From: Algibacter pectinivorans
GTDB lineage: Bacteria > Bacteroidota > Bacteroidia > Flavobacteriales > Flavobacteriaceae
Assembly (NCBI RefSeq): GCF_900112595.1
Contig: NZ_FOMI01000013.1
Coordinates: forward strand, 1 to 35,174
Direction: 5' to 3'
Length of the DNA stretch: 35,174 nucleotides
Shown here: positions 1 through 8,075 of the stretch, piece after piece
Numbering within the stretch: position 1 is the first letter of the stretch
Layout: the number at the start of each line of letters is the position of its first letter
Program-made: the position numbers and the translations under genes
The notes under the pieces: generated by a model
Database searches by the model: none
The model's input: the letters and a program-made list of their open reading frames with translations, nothing else
Told to the model about the DNA's origin: nothing

Positions 1-10
1 CGTTGTGCTT
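1..10 (+). repeat. right end of an attC-like site (truncated by window start)
   Basis: GTTGTGCTT at positions 2-10 is the R' end of a site lying outside the window. It is the first base block of cassette 1 and is the reverse complement of AAGCACAAC at 650-658, the R'' of the same cassette. Confidence 0.75.
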
Positions 11-32
11 CATTTAACAAAATGACAGATTA

Positions 33-641
33 ATGAAAAAAATCTTCATGTTTATAACAATAATTTGCTTTCATTATGCAAAAGCTCAGAATGATATTAA
101 CTTAACTGACATTTTAGAAAATGTTGAAAGTCAAAGTCAAATTGATAGTCTGAAATTTTTATATCCTAATCTATCCATCAAAAAACACTCTTTATCTACT
201 GGAGATAAAAACATTAATAAAAAAGTTTTCTTACTCGAAGAAAAAGAAATTAACGCAGACAGCATTGACGCAATTAAACTATTATCCCAAAAAGACATAA
301 AAGAATTCAAAGTAAAATACATATTCATTAATGGAAAAAACCTTAACGAAAAGGAAATTAAGAAAATTCAAAAGAAAGCTTATAAAGAATTGAAAAAAGG
401 CAAAACTTTTAGTGAAGTTGCCAATAAATACTCAATGGATCCTGGAAGTAAAGATGGTGATTTAGGTTGGTTTCCTGAAGGTCGCATGATTGAAAGGTTT
501 GAAAATGCAATTAGAGAACATAAAAAAGATGAAATATTTCAAGTTTCAGACCAAAGTAGAAAATGGCATTTTATAATTTTAAAAAACCACGACGAGAGAG
601 AAGCCAAAATATATGAATATATAACAATCACAAAATCGTAA
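33..641 (+). CDS. secreted parvulin-type peptidyl-prolyl isomerase
   Basis: This 202-residue protein starts with a signal peptide (about residues 1-18, cleavage near AKA-Q). The C-terminal half carries a PpiC/rotamase-like domain at about residues 100-190. Recognisable elements are the helix with KKGKTFSEVANKYS, the DPGSKDGDLGWFPEGRM segment typical of parvulins, and a final strand near KWHFIILK. By family it would catalyse cis-trans proline isomerisation of proteins in the periplasm. The N-terminal 95 residues have no family I recognise. It is the only gene of cassette 1, beginning 31 bp after the GTT end and stopping just before the attC-like site. The domain is shorter than in SurA or PpiD and there is a single copy. 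Confidence 0.8.
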   Translation: MKKIFMFITIICFHYAKAQNDINLTDILENVESQSQIDSLKFLYPNLSIKKHSLSTGDKNINKKVFLLEEKEINADSIDAIKLLSQKDIKEFKVKYIFINGKNLNEKEIKKIQKKAYKELKKGKTFSEVANKYSMDPGSKDGDLGWFPEGRMIERFENAIREHKKDEIFQVSDQSRKWHFIILKNHDEREAKIYEYITITKS

Positions 642-649
642 AAAAACGA

Positions 650-788
650 AAGCACAACAACGTGTATAATTAATTGCTTTGGTCGTTGCTTATTTGGAAA
701 ATTCCTTCGGAATTTTCTCGCGCTCGTTTTTGTTTACTAATTTAGTTGCTTAAACACGCAACTAACCATACACAAAACCGTTGTAGGT
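650..788 (+). repeat. attC-like site 1
   Basis: R'' AAGCACAAC (650-658) and R' GTTGTAGGT (780-788). The L arms are gtgtataattaattgc and gcaactaaccatacac. The central hairpin has a 9-bp stem (gaaaattcc/ggaattttc) closed by a 3-nt loop. Confidence 0.85.
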
Positions 789-841
789 AATGCGAAAAAA
801 AACCAACTAAAGATAAAACAGCTAATTATAATTAATTAAAT

Positions 842-849
842 TATATTTG
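842..849 (+). promoter_or_regulatory. possible Bacteroidota -7 box, leaderless start
   Basis: TATATTTG fits the Bacteroidota -7 consensus TAnnTTTG and lies only 4 bp before the ATG at 854, which would give a nearly leaderless transcript. I see no clear TTG at the expected -33 spacing, so this is tentative. It would give the toxin/antitoxin-type cassette its own promoter. Confidence 0.3.
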
Positions 850-853
850 CCTA

Positions 854-1993
854 ATGGCAACAAGGATTGAAAATATAAATTCTAATATTATAAACTGGGC
901 AATTACTCGAGCAGGTAATAATCTAGAAGAATTTTATGCGAATAATCCTGATGTTTTAGATTGGATAGAAGGAAATAAGAAACCTACTTTAAAACAATTA
1001 GAAAACTTCACTCATAAAGTTCACGTTCCTTTTGGATATATGTTTATGAATGAGCCACCTAAAGAGGAAATACCTATACCATTTTTTAGAACTGGAGCAG
1101 CACCTAGAGATAAAGTTTCTTTAAATGTCTATCATACTATCCAAATTATAAAGGACAGACAGAATTGGTTGACTAATTATTTACAAGAAAGCGAATATTC
1201 TGATTTAGACTTTGTAGGTAAATATAATGAAAACTCTAATTATAAGGAAATTGCAAATGATATTAGAAATACTTTAGGACTTCCTTTAAATTGGGCAAGT
1301 AAACTTGGTACTTGGGAACAAGCTTTAGATTATCTTACATTACAAATTGAGGAAATTGGAATAATTGTCAATTTTAATGGAGTTGTAGGAAACAACACTA
1401 GAAGAAAAATATTAGTTGAAGAATGTAGAGGCTTTGTTTTAGTAAATAACAAAGCACCTTTTCTATTTATAAATTCTGCAGATGCAAAAGCTGCACAAAT
1501 GTTTACCTTAATTCACGAAATTGCTCATATTTGGCTAGGCGAAAGTGCTGGTTTTGACAACAAACAAATGCTTCCAGCTGATGACCCAACGGAATTATTA
1601 TGTGATAAAGTTGCTGCTGAATTTTTAGTGCCTGAAACATTCTTTAGAGAAAAATGGAATAGCAGTCAAAACATAAAATATTTAAGTAGAGTTTTTAAAG
1701 TTAGTCCAATTGTAATTGCAAGAAGAGCATTAGATTTAGACTTAATATCTAAACCTTCTTTTTTTGAATTCTACAACAATTATATAGCAGAATTTAAAAA
1801 CAAAAAGGAAAACCAAAGTTCTGGAGGGAATTTTTACGCAACCGCTAAAAAGAGAATTAGTTTAAGATTTGCTAGCTATGTGAATAATGCAGTAAATGAA
1901 AACAATCTTTTATATAGAGATGCATATAAATTAACTAGCTTAAAAGGAAATACGTACGACAAGTTTATTAACGAATATCTATTCCAAGTATGA
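854..1993 (+). CDS. ImmA/IrrE-family metallopeptidase with N-terminal HTH-like region
   Basis: This is a 379-residue cytosolic protein. Residues 221-225 are HEIAH (HExxH zinc motif) followed by IWLGE. The downstream CDKVAAEFLVP segment supplies the probable third ligand, Glu256, as in ImmA/IrrE (DUF955) peptidases. The first 70 residues (LKQLENFTHKVHVPFGYMF) resemble the degenerate XRE-type HTH normally fused to this family. Such proteins act as proteolytic regulators or as antitoxin-like partners. The stop overlaps the next start (ATGA), so it is translationally coupled to the PIN-like gene. This combination is a recurrent toxin-antitoxin-like pair, though which partner is toxic cannot be read from sequence. 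Confidence 0.85.
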   Translation: MATRIENINSNIINWAITRAGNNLEEFYANNPDVLDWIEGNKKPTLKQLENFTHKVHVPFGYMFMNEPPKEEIPIPFFRTGAAPRDKVSLNVYHTIQIIKDRQNWLTNYLQESEYSDLDFVGKYNENSNYKEIANDIRNTLGLPLNWASKLGTWEQALDYLTLQIEEIGIIVNFNGVVGNNTRRKILVEECRGFVLVNNKAPFLFINSADAKAAQMFTLIHEIAHIWLGESAGFDNKQMLPADDPTELLCDKVAAEFLVPETFFREKWNSSQNIKYLSRVFKVSPIVIARRALDLDLISKPSFFEFYNNYIAEFKNKKENQSSGGNFYATAKKRISLRFASYVNNAVNENNLLYRDAYKLTSLKGNTYDKFINEYLFQV

Positions 1994-2493
1994 ATAAATA
2001 TATCGTAGACTCAAACTTCTTCATACAAGCTCATCGCTCAATTTACCCTCTTGATGTTGTCCAAAGTTTTTGGTTAAAAGTTAATACTCTATCTCAAAAT
2101 GGTACGATAGTAAGTATAGATAAGGTAAAAAAAGAAATTTATGACAATTCTTCTCACGAAGATGAACTTAAAGTATGGTGTGATGCTAATTTACCAAACG
2201 ATTTTTTTATTAATACTGATATTGTTCTTCAAAATTATATTTCAATTGTAAACTGGACAAATTCAATGTCTCATCATTTTACACCAAATGCCATACAAGA
2301 GTTTCTTGAAACTGACCTTGCAGACCCTTGGTTGATAGCTTTTGCTATGAGTAATAATTGGACTATTGTAACTTATGAAAAGAGTCAACCAGAAAGAAAA
2401 AATAGAATAAAAATACCTGAAGTATGTAATCAATTTAATGTTAGACATATTGATACTATTCAAATGTTTAGAGAATTAAATGAAAGCTTCTAA
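1990..2493 (+). CDS. DUF4411 (PIN-like) protein, putative toxin nuclease
   Basis: This 167-residue protein starts YIVDSNFFIQA, with Asp7 as the first PIN-type acidic residue. Later acidic positions fall in KVKKEIYD and in TDLADPWLIAFAMS, followed by a WTIVTYE strand. This arrangement matches the DUF4411 family of PIN-like nucleases often encoded after an ImmA/IrrE gene. The likely role is a ribonuclease toxin or defence effector. The ATG overlaps the TGA of the upstream peptidase gene by 4 nt. Both genes sit in one cassette that ends at the attC-like site starting at 2500. Confidence 0.75.
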   Translation: MNKYIVDSNFFIQAHRSIYPLDVVQSFWLKVNTLSQNGTIVSIDKVKKEIYDNSSHEDELKVWCDANLPNDFFINTDIVLQNYISIVNWTNSMSHHFTPNAIQEFLETDLADPWLIAFAMSNNWTIVTYEKSQPERKNRIKIPEVCNQFNVRHIDTIQMFRELNESF

Positions 2494-2499
2494 AGCACT

Positions 2500-2635
2500 A
2501 CCTACAACACCGTGTATAATTAATGGCTGGTTCTCGCCTACTTACGAAAATCCTCGCGGATTTTCTATTTAGTAATTATTTGCTAAATTAGGTGCTTAAA
2601 ACACGCCACTAATCATACACAACAACGTTGGGCAC
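2500..2635 (+). repeat. attC-like site 2
   Basis: R'' ACCTACAAC (2500-2508) is the reverse complement of the GTTGTAGGT at 780-788. R' is GTTGGGCAC (2627-2635). Arms gtgtataattaatggc / gccactaatcatacac; hairpin gaaaatcc-tcgc-ggattttc. Confidence 0.85.
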
Positions 2636-2656
2636 AATTAAACAAAAACCGTGAAA

Positions 2657-3139
2657 ATGAAAAGTAGAATATTATTATTATGTTTTTTCTTAGGATTTAT
2701 CTCATTCAATAGAGCTTATTCTCAAGATGAAGATCTGACAAAAACTGAATTCAAAACTATCGCAGAAGGAACTGACTCGCCAATTCCTGACTTACAAATT
2801 GTTTGTTTTAATAAGTATTTTAACAAAGACTATTTACCTGCGGATTTTAGAAAAAAATATTATCTTGACGATAAAACGCTATATAAAAAGAAAATGTTGG
2901 TCGAGATTTTCCAATCTGACAAAAACAAAAAGGGATTTGACAAAATTGAACTAATCGCAATTAAGGAAAATGACAAAAAACTTGTTGTAGAATATAATCT
3001 TGTGAATTCAAATACAGAAAATGACGACAAGGAATTATCACCTTTTTTAATTGTTCAAGTTCCGAAATCAAAAAAAGAAATAAAGTTCATAGTCAACGGA
3101 ACTGAATTAGGAAAAGCGACTGAACTTTACGTAGATTAA
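2657..3139 (+). CDS. secreted protein of unknown function
   Basis: I place the start at the ATG at 2657 rather than the GTG two codons upstream, because a clean signal peptide follows (MKSRILLLCFFLGF, cleavage near AYS-Q, about residue 23). The mature part is about 138 residues, rich in Lys, Asp and Glu, with alternating strands such as KMLVEIFQSD, KIELIAIKE and KKLVVEYNLV. This suggests a small beta-rich periplasmic domain. I do not recognise a family. It is the only gene of its cassette. Confidence 0.65.
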   Translation: MKSRILLLCFFLGFISFNRAYSQDEDLTKTEFKTIAEGTDSPIPDLQIVCFNKYFNKDYLPADFRKKYYLDDKTLYKKKMLVEIFQSDKNKKGFDKIELIAIKENDKKLVVEYNLVNSNTENDDKELSPFLIVQVPKSKKEIKFIVNGTELGKATELYVD

Positions 3140-3146
3140 AATAACT

Positions 3147-3284
3147 GTGCCCAACAAAGTATAAAATTAATGCTTGGGTCTTTACTTAAACCAGCGATTA
3201 TTCCTGTTTTGTTACGTCTGATTTTCCTTCGGAAAATCCTCGCACGCAAAACCGCACTAATCTTATACAAAACCGTTGTAACAC
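3147..3284 (+). repeat. attC-like site 3
   Basis: R'' GTGCCCAAC (3147-3155) is the reverse complement of GTTGGGCAC at 2627-2635. R' is GTTGTAACAC (3275-3284). Arms gtataaaattaatgc / gcactaatcttatac; hairpin gattttcc-ttc-ggaaaatc. Confidence 0.85.
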
Positions 3285-3287
3285 ATT

Positions 3288-3857
3288 ATGAAAAAAACTC
3301 TGATATTATTAATAATCGCTATGACTTCAAATTTAGTTGAAGCGCAATTCATTAAAGAAAAATCAATAAATGCTCAAATTGGATATGGACTGAGCGCACC
3401 ATATAATAGCGTTGATGAAGTTGTAGATGATGGATTTTTTGCACAAGGAGAATTAGTCCTTAAAGTAAAATCGTGGATTGAATTCAGACCATATGCAGGT
3501 TTTATCCTGACAAGTTCAAATGGAGAAGACCTTAATGGTAATCCTACTATTGAAAAAGCGGAAACAAAAGCATTTTTACTTGGAGGAAAAGTAAGAGTTA
3601 GAGCACCAATTCCTTGGGTAGCACCTTATGTGGAAATTGGAATTGGAACTTCAATTGGTAAATTTGAAACATTTACAGCATTTGATAACATAGACAAGAG
3701 CGGAATTATTTACCATATTCCATTCTCATTTGGACTTGAATTAGGGAAAAATAATAATGTTGATTTAGGATTTTCCTATTATTTTCAGCCATCAATTGAA
3801 CAGTTCGCTGGAGCATTTGCGGTCGGAATTACATTTCCGTTGAATAATAAAAAATAA
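3288..3857 (+). CDS. outer-membrane beta-barrel protein
   Basis: This 189-residue protein has a signal peptide (about residues 1-19, cleavage near VEA-Q). The rest is alternating amphipathic strands rich in Gly and aromatic residues (INAQIGYGLSAPYNS, WIEFRPYAGFIL, VAPYVEIGIGTSIG, NVDLGFSYYF), ending in a hydrophobic strand AVGITFPL. This is the pattern of an 8-stranded OmpA/OmpX-like barrel. No enzymatic motif is visible. It is the only gene of its cassette, with the ATG 10 bp after the GTT end. Confidence 0.75.
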   Translation: MKKTLILLIIAMTSNLVEAQFIKEKSINAQIGYGLSAPYNSVDEVVDDGFFAQGELVLKVKSWIEFRPYAGFILTSSNGEDLNGNPTIEKAETKAFLLGGKVRVRAPIPWVAPYVEIGIGTSIGKFETFTAFDNIDKSGIIYHIPFSFGLELGKNNNVDLGFSYYFQPSIEQFAGAFAVGITFPLNNKK

Positions 3858-3858
3858 C

Positions 3859-3996
3859 GTGTTACAACACCGTATATAATTTATTGCTGGCTATTTACCT
3901 ATTTACGAAAATACTCGCGTATTTTCTATTTGGTTTTTATTTGCTAAATTAGGTGCTTTAAACACGCAACAAACAATATACAACAACGTTGTGCGT
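3859..3996 (+). repeat. attC-like site 4
   Basis: R'' GTGTTACAAC (3859-3868) is an exact 10-bp reverse complement of GTTGTAACAC at 3275-3284. R' is GTTGTGCGT (3988-3996). Arms gtatataatttattgc / gcaacaaacaatatac. The central hairpin gaaaatac-tcgc-gtattttc carries a compensatory pair change relative to site 2. Confidence 0.85.
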
Positions 3997-4032
3997 CATT
4001 TAACATCACAAAAACGAAAATATCAAAACTGA

Positions 4033-4656
4033 ATGATAGGACCAGACAAAAAAGTAAAATTCCCACTTGAGAATTACGACAGACTTTGTTTCTTAAAAAA
4101 CATTGTAAAGAACCCTAATATAATCATTGGAGACTACACATACTATGATGATTTTGAAAATGTAGAGAATTTTGAGAAAAATGTAAAATATCATTTTGAC
4201 TTTATTGATGATAAATTAATAATTGGAAAATTCTGTATGATTGCTTCCGATGTTAAATTCATAATGAACGGTGCAAATCATTTGACTGACTCATTATCGA
4301 CTTATCCTTTTGCAATTTTCGGAAATGGTTGGGAAAATGCAATGGATGGAAAGAGTTATCCCCAAAAAGGAAATATTAATATTGGTAACGATGTTTGGAT
4401 AGGTTACAATGCAACTATTATGGCAGGAGTGACAATTGGAGATGGAGCAATTATTGCCACGAACTCGACCGTAATTAAAGATGTTGAACCTTATTCAATT
4501 GTTGGTGGAAATCCAGCAAAAGAAATTAAGAAGAGATTTTCTAAAGAAATAATCACAAAACTTTTAAAGACTCAATGGTGGAATTGGGATATTGAGAAAA
4601 TTACAAAGAATGTTAAGAACTTGACTGACTCTGAAATTGAAAAAATAATTGAATAA
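4033..4656 (+). CDS. Vat/CatB-type hexapeptide-repeat O-acetyltransferase
   Basis: This 207-residue protein is close to the usual length of xenobiotic acetyltransferases (XAT). The N-terminal PNIIIGDYTYYDD and LIIGKFCMIASDVKFIMNGANH match the Vat/CatB subgroup, with His83 as the catalytic His. Residues about 115-165 form a left-handed beta-helix (INIGNDVWIGYNATIMAG, VTIGDGAIIATNSTVI, YSIVGGNPAKEI). The C-terminal helix has WWNWDIEKI. Family members acetylate streptogramin A or chloramphenicol with acetyl-CoA, but other substrates cannot be excluded. CatB-type genes are classical integron cassettes. It is the single gene of its cassette. Confidence 0.85.
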   Translation: MIGPDKKVKFPLENYDRLCFLKNIVKNPNIIIGDYTYYDDFENVENFEKNVKYHFDFIDDKLIIGKFCMIASDVKFIMNGANHLTDSLSTYPFAIFGNGWENAMDGKSYPQKGNINIGNDVWIGYNATIMAGVTIGDGAIIATNSTVIKDVEPYSIVGGNPAKEIKKRFSKEIITKLLKTQWWNWDIEKITKNVKNLTDSEIEKIIE

Positions 4657-4663
4657 AAAACGA

Positions 4664-4798
4664 ACGCACAACAATGGCTATAAGTAATTGCTCGTTCTCA
4701 CCTACTTCTGAAAATCCTCGCGGATTTTCAGTTTGGTGTGTACTTGCAAAGTTAAGTGCTAAACCACGCAACTACTCATAGCCGAGACCGTTGTAAGT
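4664..4798 (+). repeat. attC-like site 5
   Basis: R'' ACGCACAAC (4664-4672) pairs with GTTGTGCGT at 3988-3996. R' is GTTGTAAGT (4790-4798). Arms ggctataagtaattgc / gcaactactcatagcc show a GC-rich outer end co-varying on both sides; hairpin gaaaatcc-tcgc-ggattttc. Confidence 0.85.
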
Positions 4799-4840
4799 AA
4801 TGCGAAAATCGTGCTAAAATTGAATATTTGAACTAAAAAA

Positions 4841-4925
4841 GCCAACGCGCAAACAGCACATTTATTTTTTGCCAACGCGAAAAGCCAATCCTGAAAAAAA
4901 TAAAAGAGCTGTTTCTTGCCAACGC
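4841..4925 (+). repeat. GCCAACGC hairpin element, upstream copy
   Basis: GCCAACGC occurs at 4841, 4871 and 4918. Between them lies an imperfect inverted repeat, acagcacatttatttttt against gaaaaaaataaaagagctgt. A related element sits after the gene pair at 7354-7439, and both are preceded by TTTGAACTAAA. The region between site 5 and the ATG at 4973 is otherwise non-coding. Confidence 0.5.
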
Positions 4926-4972
4926 AGAAAATAATCTTAAATTGAAAACTGAAAATAAAATATAAATAGAAG

Positions 4973-6175
4973 ATGCCAATTCCAACAATGACTAACGCAC
5001 AAAATGCGAAAAAGGATGAATTTTACACTCAATATCTTGACGTTGAAAAAGAAATGTCGGCATACTTGGAATTTGACGAAAATACTTTTCGTGGCAAAAT
5101 AGTACTCTTACCTTGTGATGACCCAGAATGGAGTAATTTCACTAAATTCTTTGCTCAAAACTTTGAAAGATTTGGTCTTAAAAAATTAATAAGTACCAGT
5201 TATGCAGTTGAGAGTAAAAACTATAAGTCAAATTATCAACCAACTCTTTTTGAAATTAACAATCCACAATTTGACGAACAAAAAACAAGAATTAAAGGCA
5301 AAATATTTACACTTACACGAGATAAAACTGGAGATGGTGTAATTGATGTCAATGATTTGGAATGGAATTATTTAAAAGGAGATGGAGACTTTAGAAGTGA
5401 TGAAATCAAAAAAATAAGAGACGAATCTGATATAATAATTACAAATCCACCATTTTCTCTTTTTAGAGAGTTTTTAGCTTGGATAGTTGAAGCAAATAAA
5501 CAATTTGTGATTATTGGAAATATGAATGCAATATCATACAAAGAAGTATTTCCTTTGATAATGGCAAACAAAATGTGGACAGGCAACAGGTTTAATAGAA
5601 GAATTAATGGTAAAAATATGACTTTCTATGTGCCTGATGATTATAAATTAAGCGGAACAGAAGTAAATGTTGACGACAAAGGGAAAAAAATGATAAGTGT
5701 AGCAGGAACTGGATGGTACACAAATCTTGAACACGGAAGAAGACACCAACCATTGTCATTAATGACTATGGATGATAATATAAAATTTAGTAAACATAAA
5801 GAGGTTAGAGGTAAAGAATACGTCAAGTATGACAATTACGATGCAATTGAAATTCCTTTTACGGATGCAATTCCCAGCGATTACGATGGTATAATGGGTG
5901 TTCCTATTAGTTTTTTAACCAAATATAATCCAGAACAGTTTGAGATTGTAGGATTAACTCAAAGAGGTTGTCACGATGCTGTTCCTGATACAAAAACATA
6001 TAATGATTATTGGGAAGTTAAACAAAGTGGAGAGAAAACAGGTTCTTCTGGTGGAAAAACAAATGGTAATGCTAATGTGGAAGGAAACGATGGTCGTAAA
6101 AACTATTTCATAAACAAAGATGGTAGAATTGTACAATCAAAATACCAAAGAATATTTATTAAACATAAAAAATGA
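4973..6175 (+). CDS. EcoRI-type adenine-specific DNA methyltransferase
   Basis: This 400-residue protein begins with [21 protein letters not shown], the N-terminal signature of the EcoRI methylase family. [19 protein letters not shown] follows in place of the usual FxGxG motif I. Residues 158-161 are NPPF (motif IV) within [18 protein letters not shown]. The enzyme would transfer a methyl group from S-adenosylmethionine to N6 of adenine in duplex DNA. The stop overlaps the ATG of the DUF262-HNH gene (ATGA at 6172-6175), so the two are coupled. A methylase beside a nuclease suggests modification plus restriction, but the partner is not an EcoRI-type endonuclease. The C-terminal tail (about residues 340-375) is Gly/Lys/Asn-rich. 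Confidence 0.85.
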   Translation: MPIPTMTNAQNAKKDEFYTQYLDVEKEMSAYLEFDENTFRGKIVLLPCDDPEWSNFTKFFAQNFERFGLKKLISTSYAVESKNYKSNYQPTLFEINNPQFDEQKTRIKGKIFTLTRDKTGDGVIDVNDLEWNYLKGDGDFRSDEIKKIRDESDIIITNPPFSLFREFLAWIVEANKQFVIIGNMNAISYKEVFPLIMANKMWTGNRFNRRINGKNMTFYVPDDYKLSGTEVNVDDKGKKMISVAGTGWYTNLEHGRRHQPLSLMTMDDNIKFSKHKEVRGKEYVKYDNYDAIEIPFTDAIPSDYDGIMGVPISFLTKYNPEQFEIVGLTQRGCHDAVPDTKTYNDYWEVKQSGEKTGSSGGKTNGNANVEGNDGRKNYFINKDGRIVQSKYQRIFIKHKK

Positions 6176-7335
6176 TTACAACTTTAAAAACAAATATAAC
6201 TGTTGCTGACATTTGCGATGGCTTTGTTTACAATGAACTTGAGGGAAAAGGATTATTTGGATTATCTGGTAAATTGACGATACAGCCTGAATATCAAAGA
6301 AATTACATTTATGCAGATGGTAAAAGAGATGTTGCAGTAATTGAGTCGGTTTTAAAAGGCTATCCATTAGGCTTAATTTATTTTAATAAAGTAACTGATA
6401 ATAATTTAGAAGTTCTTGATGGTCAACAAAGAATTACAAGTTTAGGTCGTTTTGTTACAAATAAATTCGCTGTTAAAGATGAGAATGGAATGGAGCAATA
6501 TTTTGGTGGTATTGCTAAAGACAAACAAGAAAAAATCTTAAACACGCAATTACTAATTTACGAATGCGAAGGAGAAGAAAGCGAAATAAAAGAATGGTTT
6601 AAAACAATTAACATTGCAGGTGTTCCTCTTAATAGTCAAGAATTATTAAACGCAGTTTATTCTGGACCATTTGTTACTTTATTAAAACAAGAATTTAGTA
6701 ATTCGCAAAATTCAAATATTCAAAAATGGAGTGCTTATGTAAGAGGTAATGTGGACAGACAAGAGTTTTTAGAAAGAGCTTTAGAATGGGTTAGCAAAAA
6801 CAACATTGGCGAGTATATGAGTAAACATAGAAATGACAATAATATTAATGAAGTTAAAACATACTTTACTTCTGTAATAGATTGGGTTTCGAGCGTTTTC
6901 AAAGATGTTGAAAGTGAAATGTGTGGTTTAGAATGGGGTAAATTATACGAGGAATATCATAACAAATCTTATAATCCTAATAAAGTTTCTGAACAAGTTA
7001 AAGAGTTGTACTCAGACCCATATGTTAAGAACCGAAAAGGAATTTTTGAATATATTTTGGGAGGCTTAACTGACACAAAACTAATAGATGTTAGAATATT
7101 TGATGACGCAACAAAAAAAGCAACCTATTCAAAGCAAACGCAAGAAGCCGAGAAAAAAGAAATTTCTAATTGTCCTCTTTGTGCTATTGGTAGTAATTCT
7201 AATAAATCAAGAATATACAAATTAAAAGAAATGGATGCTGACCACGTAACAGCTTGGAGCAAAGGAGGAAAAACGGACTTAAATAATTGTGAAATGTTAT
7301 GTAAAACTCACAATAGAGCAAAAGGAAATAAATAG
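6172..7335 (+). CDS. DUF262 protein with C-terminal HNH nuclease
   Basis: This 387-residue protein has a ParB/Srx-like DUF262 domain at the N-terminus ([23 protein letters not shown], then LEVLDGQQR with Asp83-Arg87). The middle is helical. An HNH domain occupies about residues 330-387: Cys334 and Cys337 (CPLCAI), [11 protein letters not shown] with His358, and the closing CxxH-N element ([11 protein letters not shown]). DUF262 proteins use nucleotide hydrolysis to control a nuclease, as in GmrSD. Here the nuclease is HNH rather than DUF1524. Coupled to the upstream methylase, it probably cleaves DNA according to methylation state, in defence against phage. Confidence 0.8.
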   Translation: MITTLKTNITVADICDGFVYNELEGKGLFGLSGKLTIQPEYQRNYIYADGKRDVAVIESVLKGYPLGLIYFNKVTDNNLEVLDGQQRITSLGRFVTNKFAVKDENGMEQYFGGIAKDKQEKILNTQLLIYECEGEESEIKEWFKTINIAGVPLNSQELLNAVYSGPFVTLLKQEFSNSQNSNIQKWSAYVRGNVDRQEFLERALEWVSKNNIGEYMSKHRNDNNINEVKTYFTSVIDWVSSVFKDVESEMCGLEWGKLYEEYHNKSYNPNKVSEQVKELYSDPYVKNRKGIFEYILGGLTDTKLIDVRIFDDATKKATYSKQTQEAEKKEISNCPLCAIGSNSNKSRIYKLKEMDADHVTAWSKGGKTDLNNCEMLCKTHNRAKGNK

Positions 7336-7353
7336 AAATTTGAACTAAATAAT

Positions 7354-7439
7354 GCCAACGCTTAAAGCCATACATATTTGCAATTCGCTTCAGCCAAGAA
7401 ACAAGCCCAAAATTGCAAAAAAGTATGTCTTGCCAACGC
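7354..7439 (+). repeat. GCCAACGC hairpin element, downstream copy
   Basis: GCCAACGC at 7354 and 7432 bounds an imperfect inverted repeat (acatatttgcaatt against aattgcaaaaaagtatgt). Like the element at 4841 it follows TTTGAACTAAA. It lies between the nuclease stop and site 6, inside the same cassette. Confidence 0.45.
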
Positions 7440-7495
7440 TCACATTTGAAATAAATGACAAACATCCGAAAAATGAACTGAATGAAAAAAGCACT

Positions 7496-7632
7496 ACTTA
7501 CAACACCGTGTATAATTAATTGCTTGTCTATTAACTACTTACGAAAATTCTCGCAGACTTCAAATGTAGTTTTTATTTACTAAATTCCGTGCTTAAAACA
7601 CGCAACTAATCATACACAAACACGTTATGTGC
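7496..7632 (+). repeat. attC-like site 6
   Basis: R'' ACTTACAAC (7496-7504) pairs with GTTGTAAGT at 4790-4798. R' is GTTATGTGC (7624-7632). Arms gtgtataattaattgc / gcaactaatcatacac. The central hairpin is decayed (gaaaattctcgcagacttc). Confidence 0.8.
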
Positions 7633-7665
7633 AAACTGAAACAAAAATCGAGAATTAAATAACCT

Positions 7666-8058
7666 ATGAAACAAATGACTAAAATGCTGTTATTAATAAC
7701 AGTAATCGGAATTACAAGTTGTAGTCCTAAAATCACATCAAATTTTACTAATCCACAACCCAAACTATCAATTGATGAAAAAGTAGCACTTTTGGATATC
7801 GAACACGAATTACCTGAAAATTTAACTAAAGTTGGAGAGTTAAGATTTCAAGATTCTGGATTTTCAACAGATTGCAGTTTCAACAGCTTAATGAATCAAG
7901 CAAGAATTGAGGCAAGAAAAAACGGAGCGAATATTGTTAAAGTGGTTGACAAAAAAAAGCCCGATTTATGGAGCAGTTGCCACAGATTAAAAATTGAACT
8001 TTATAAATATGATGGAGATGTTTCATCATTACCACAATATGAATTAAAACTTGACTAA
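7666..8058 (+). CDS. small lipoprotein
   Basis: The 130-residue product has a lipoprotein signal (lipobox GITSC, Cys about residue 19), so it would be lipidated and envelope-anchored. The mature part contains ENLTKVGELRFQDSGF, a Cys, ARIEARKNGANIVKVVDKKKPD and a second Cys in SSCHRLKIELYKY. The same arrangement makes up the N-terminal half of the lipoprotein at 22387-23142, which defines a shared domain of about 80 residues with two conserved Cys. The function is unknown. A second in-frame ATG at 7675 is possible. It shares its cassette with the PEGA lipoprotein 17 bp downstream. Confidence 0.7.
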   Translation: MKQMTKMLLLITVIGITSCSPKITSNFTNPQPKLSIDEKVALLDIEHELPENLTKVGELRFQDSGFSTDCSFNSLMNQARIEARKNGANIVKVVDKKKPDLWSSCHRLKIELYKYDGDVSSLPQYELKLD

Positions 8059-8075
8059 ATTTTAAAATCAAATCA

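Noticed and set aside
650-788. Central hairpins as ordinary rho-independent terminators
   Set aside because: They lack a consistent T-run after the stem and sit in the middle of a larger conserved fold; a secondary role in termination remains possible.
2500-2635. Palindromic intergenic repeats as a CRISPR array
   Set aside because: Repeats are about 135 bp palindromes separated by genes of 0.2-2.8 kb, not short repeats with uniform spacers; no cas genes.
4973-6175. Standard type II EcoRI restriction-modification system
   Set aside because: The methylase fits, but the downstream gene is a DUF262-HNH protein with no EcoRI-type endonuclease features.
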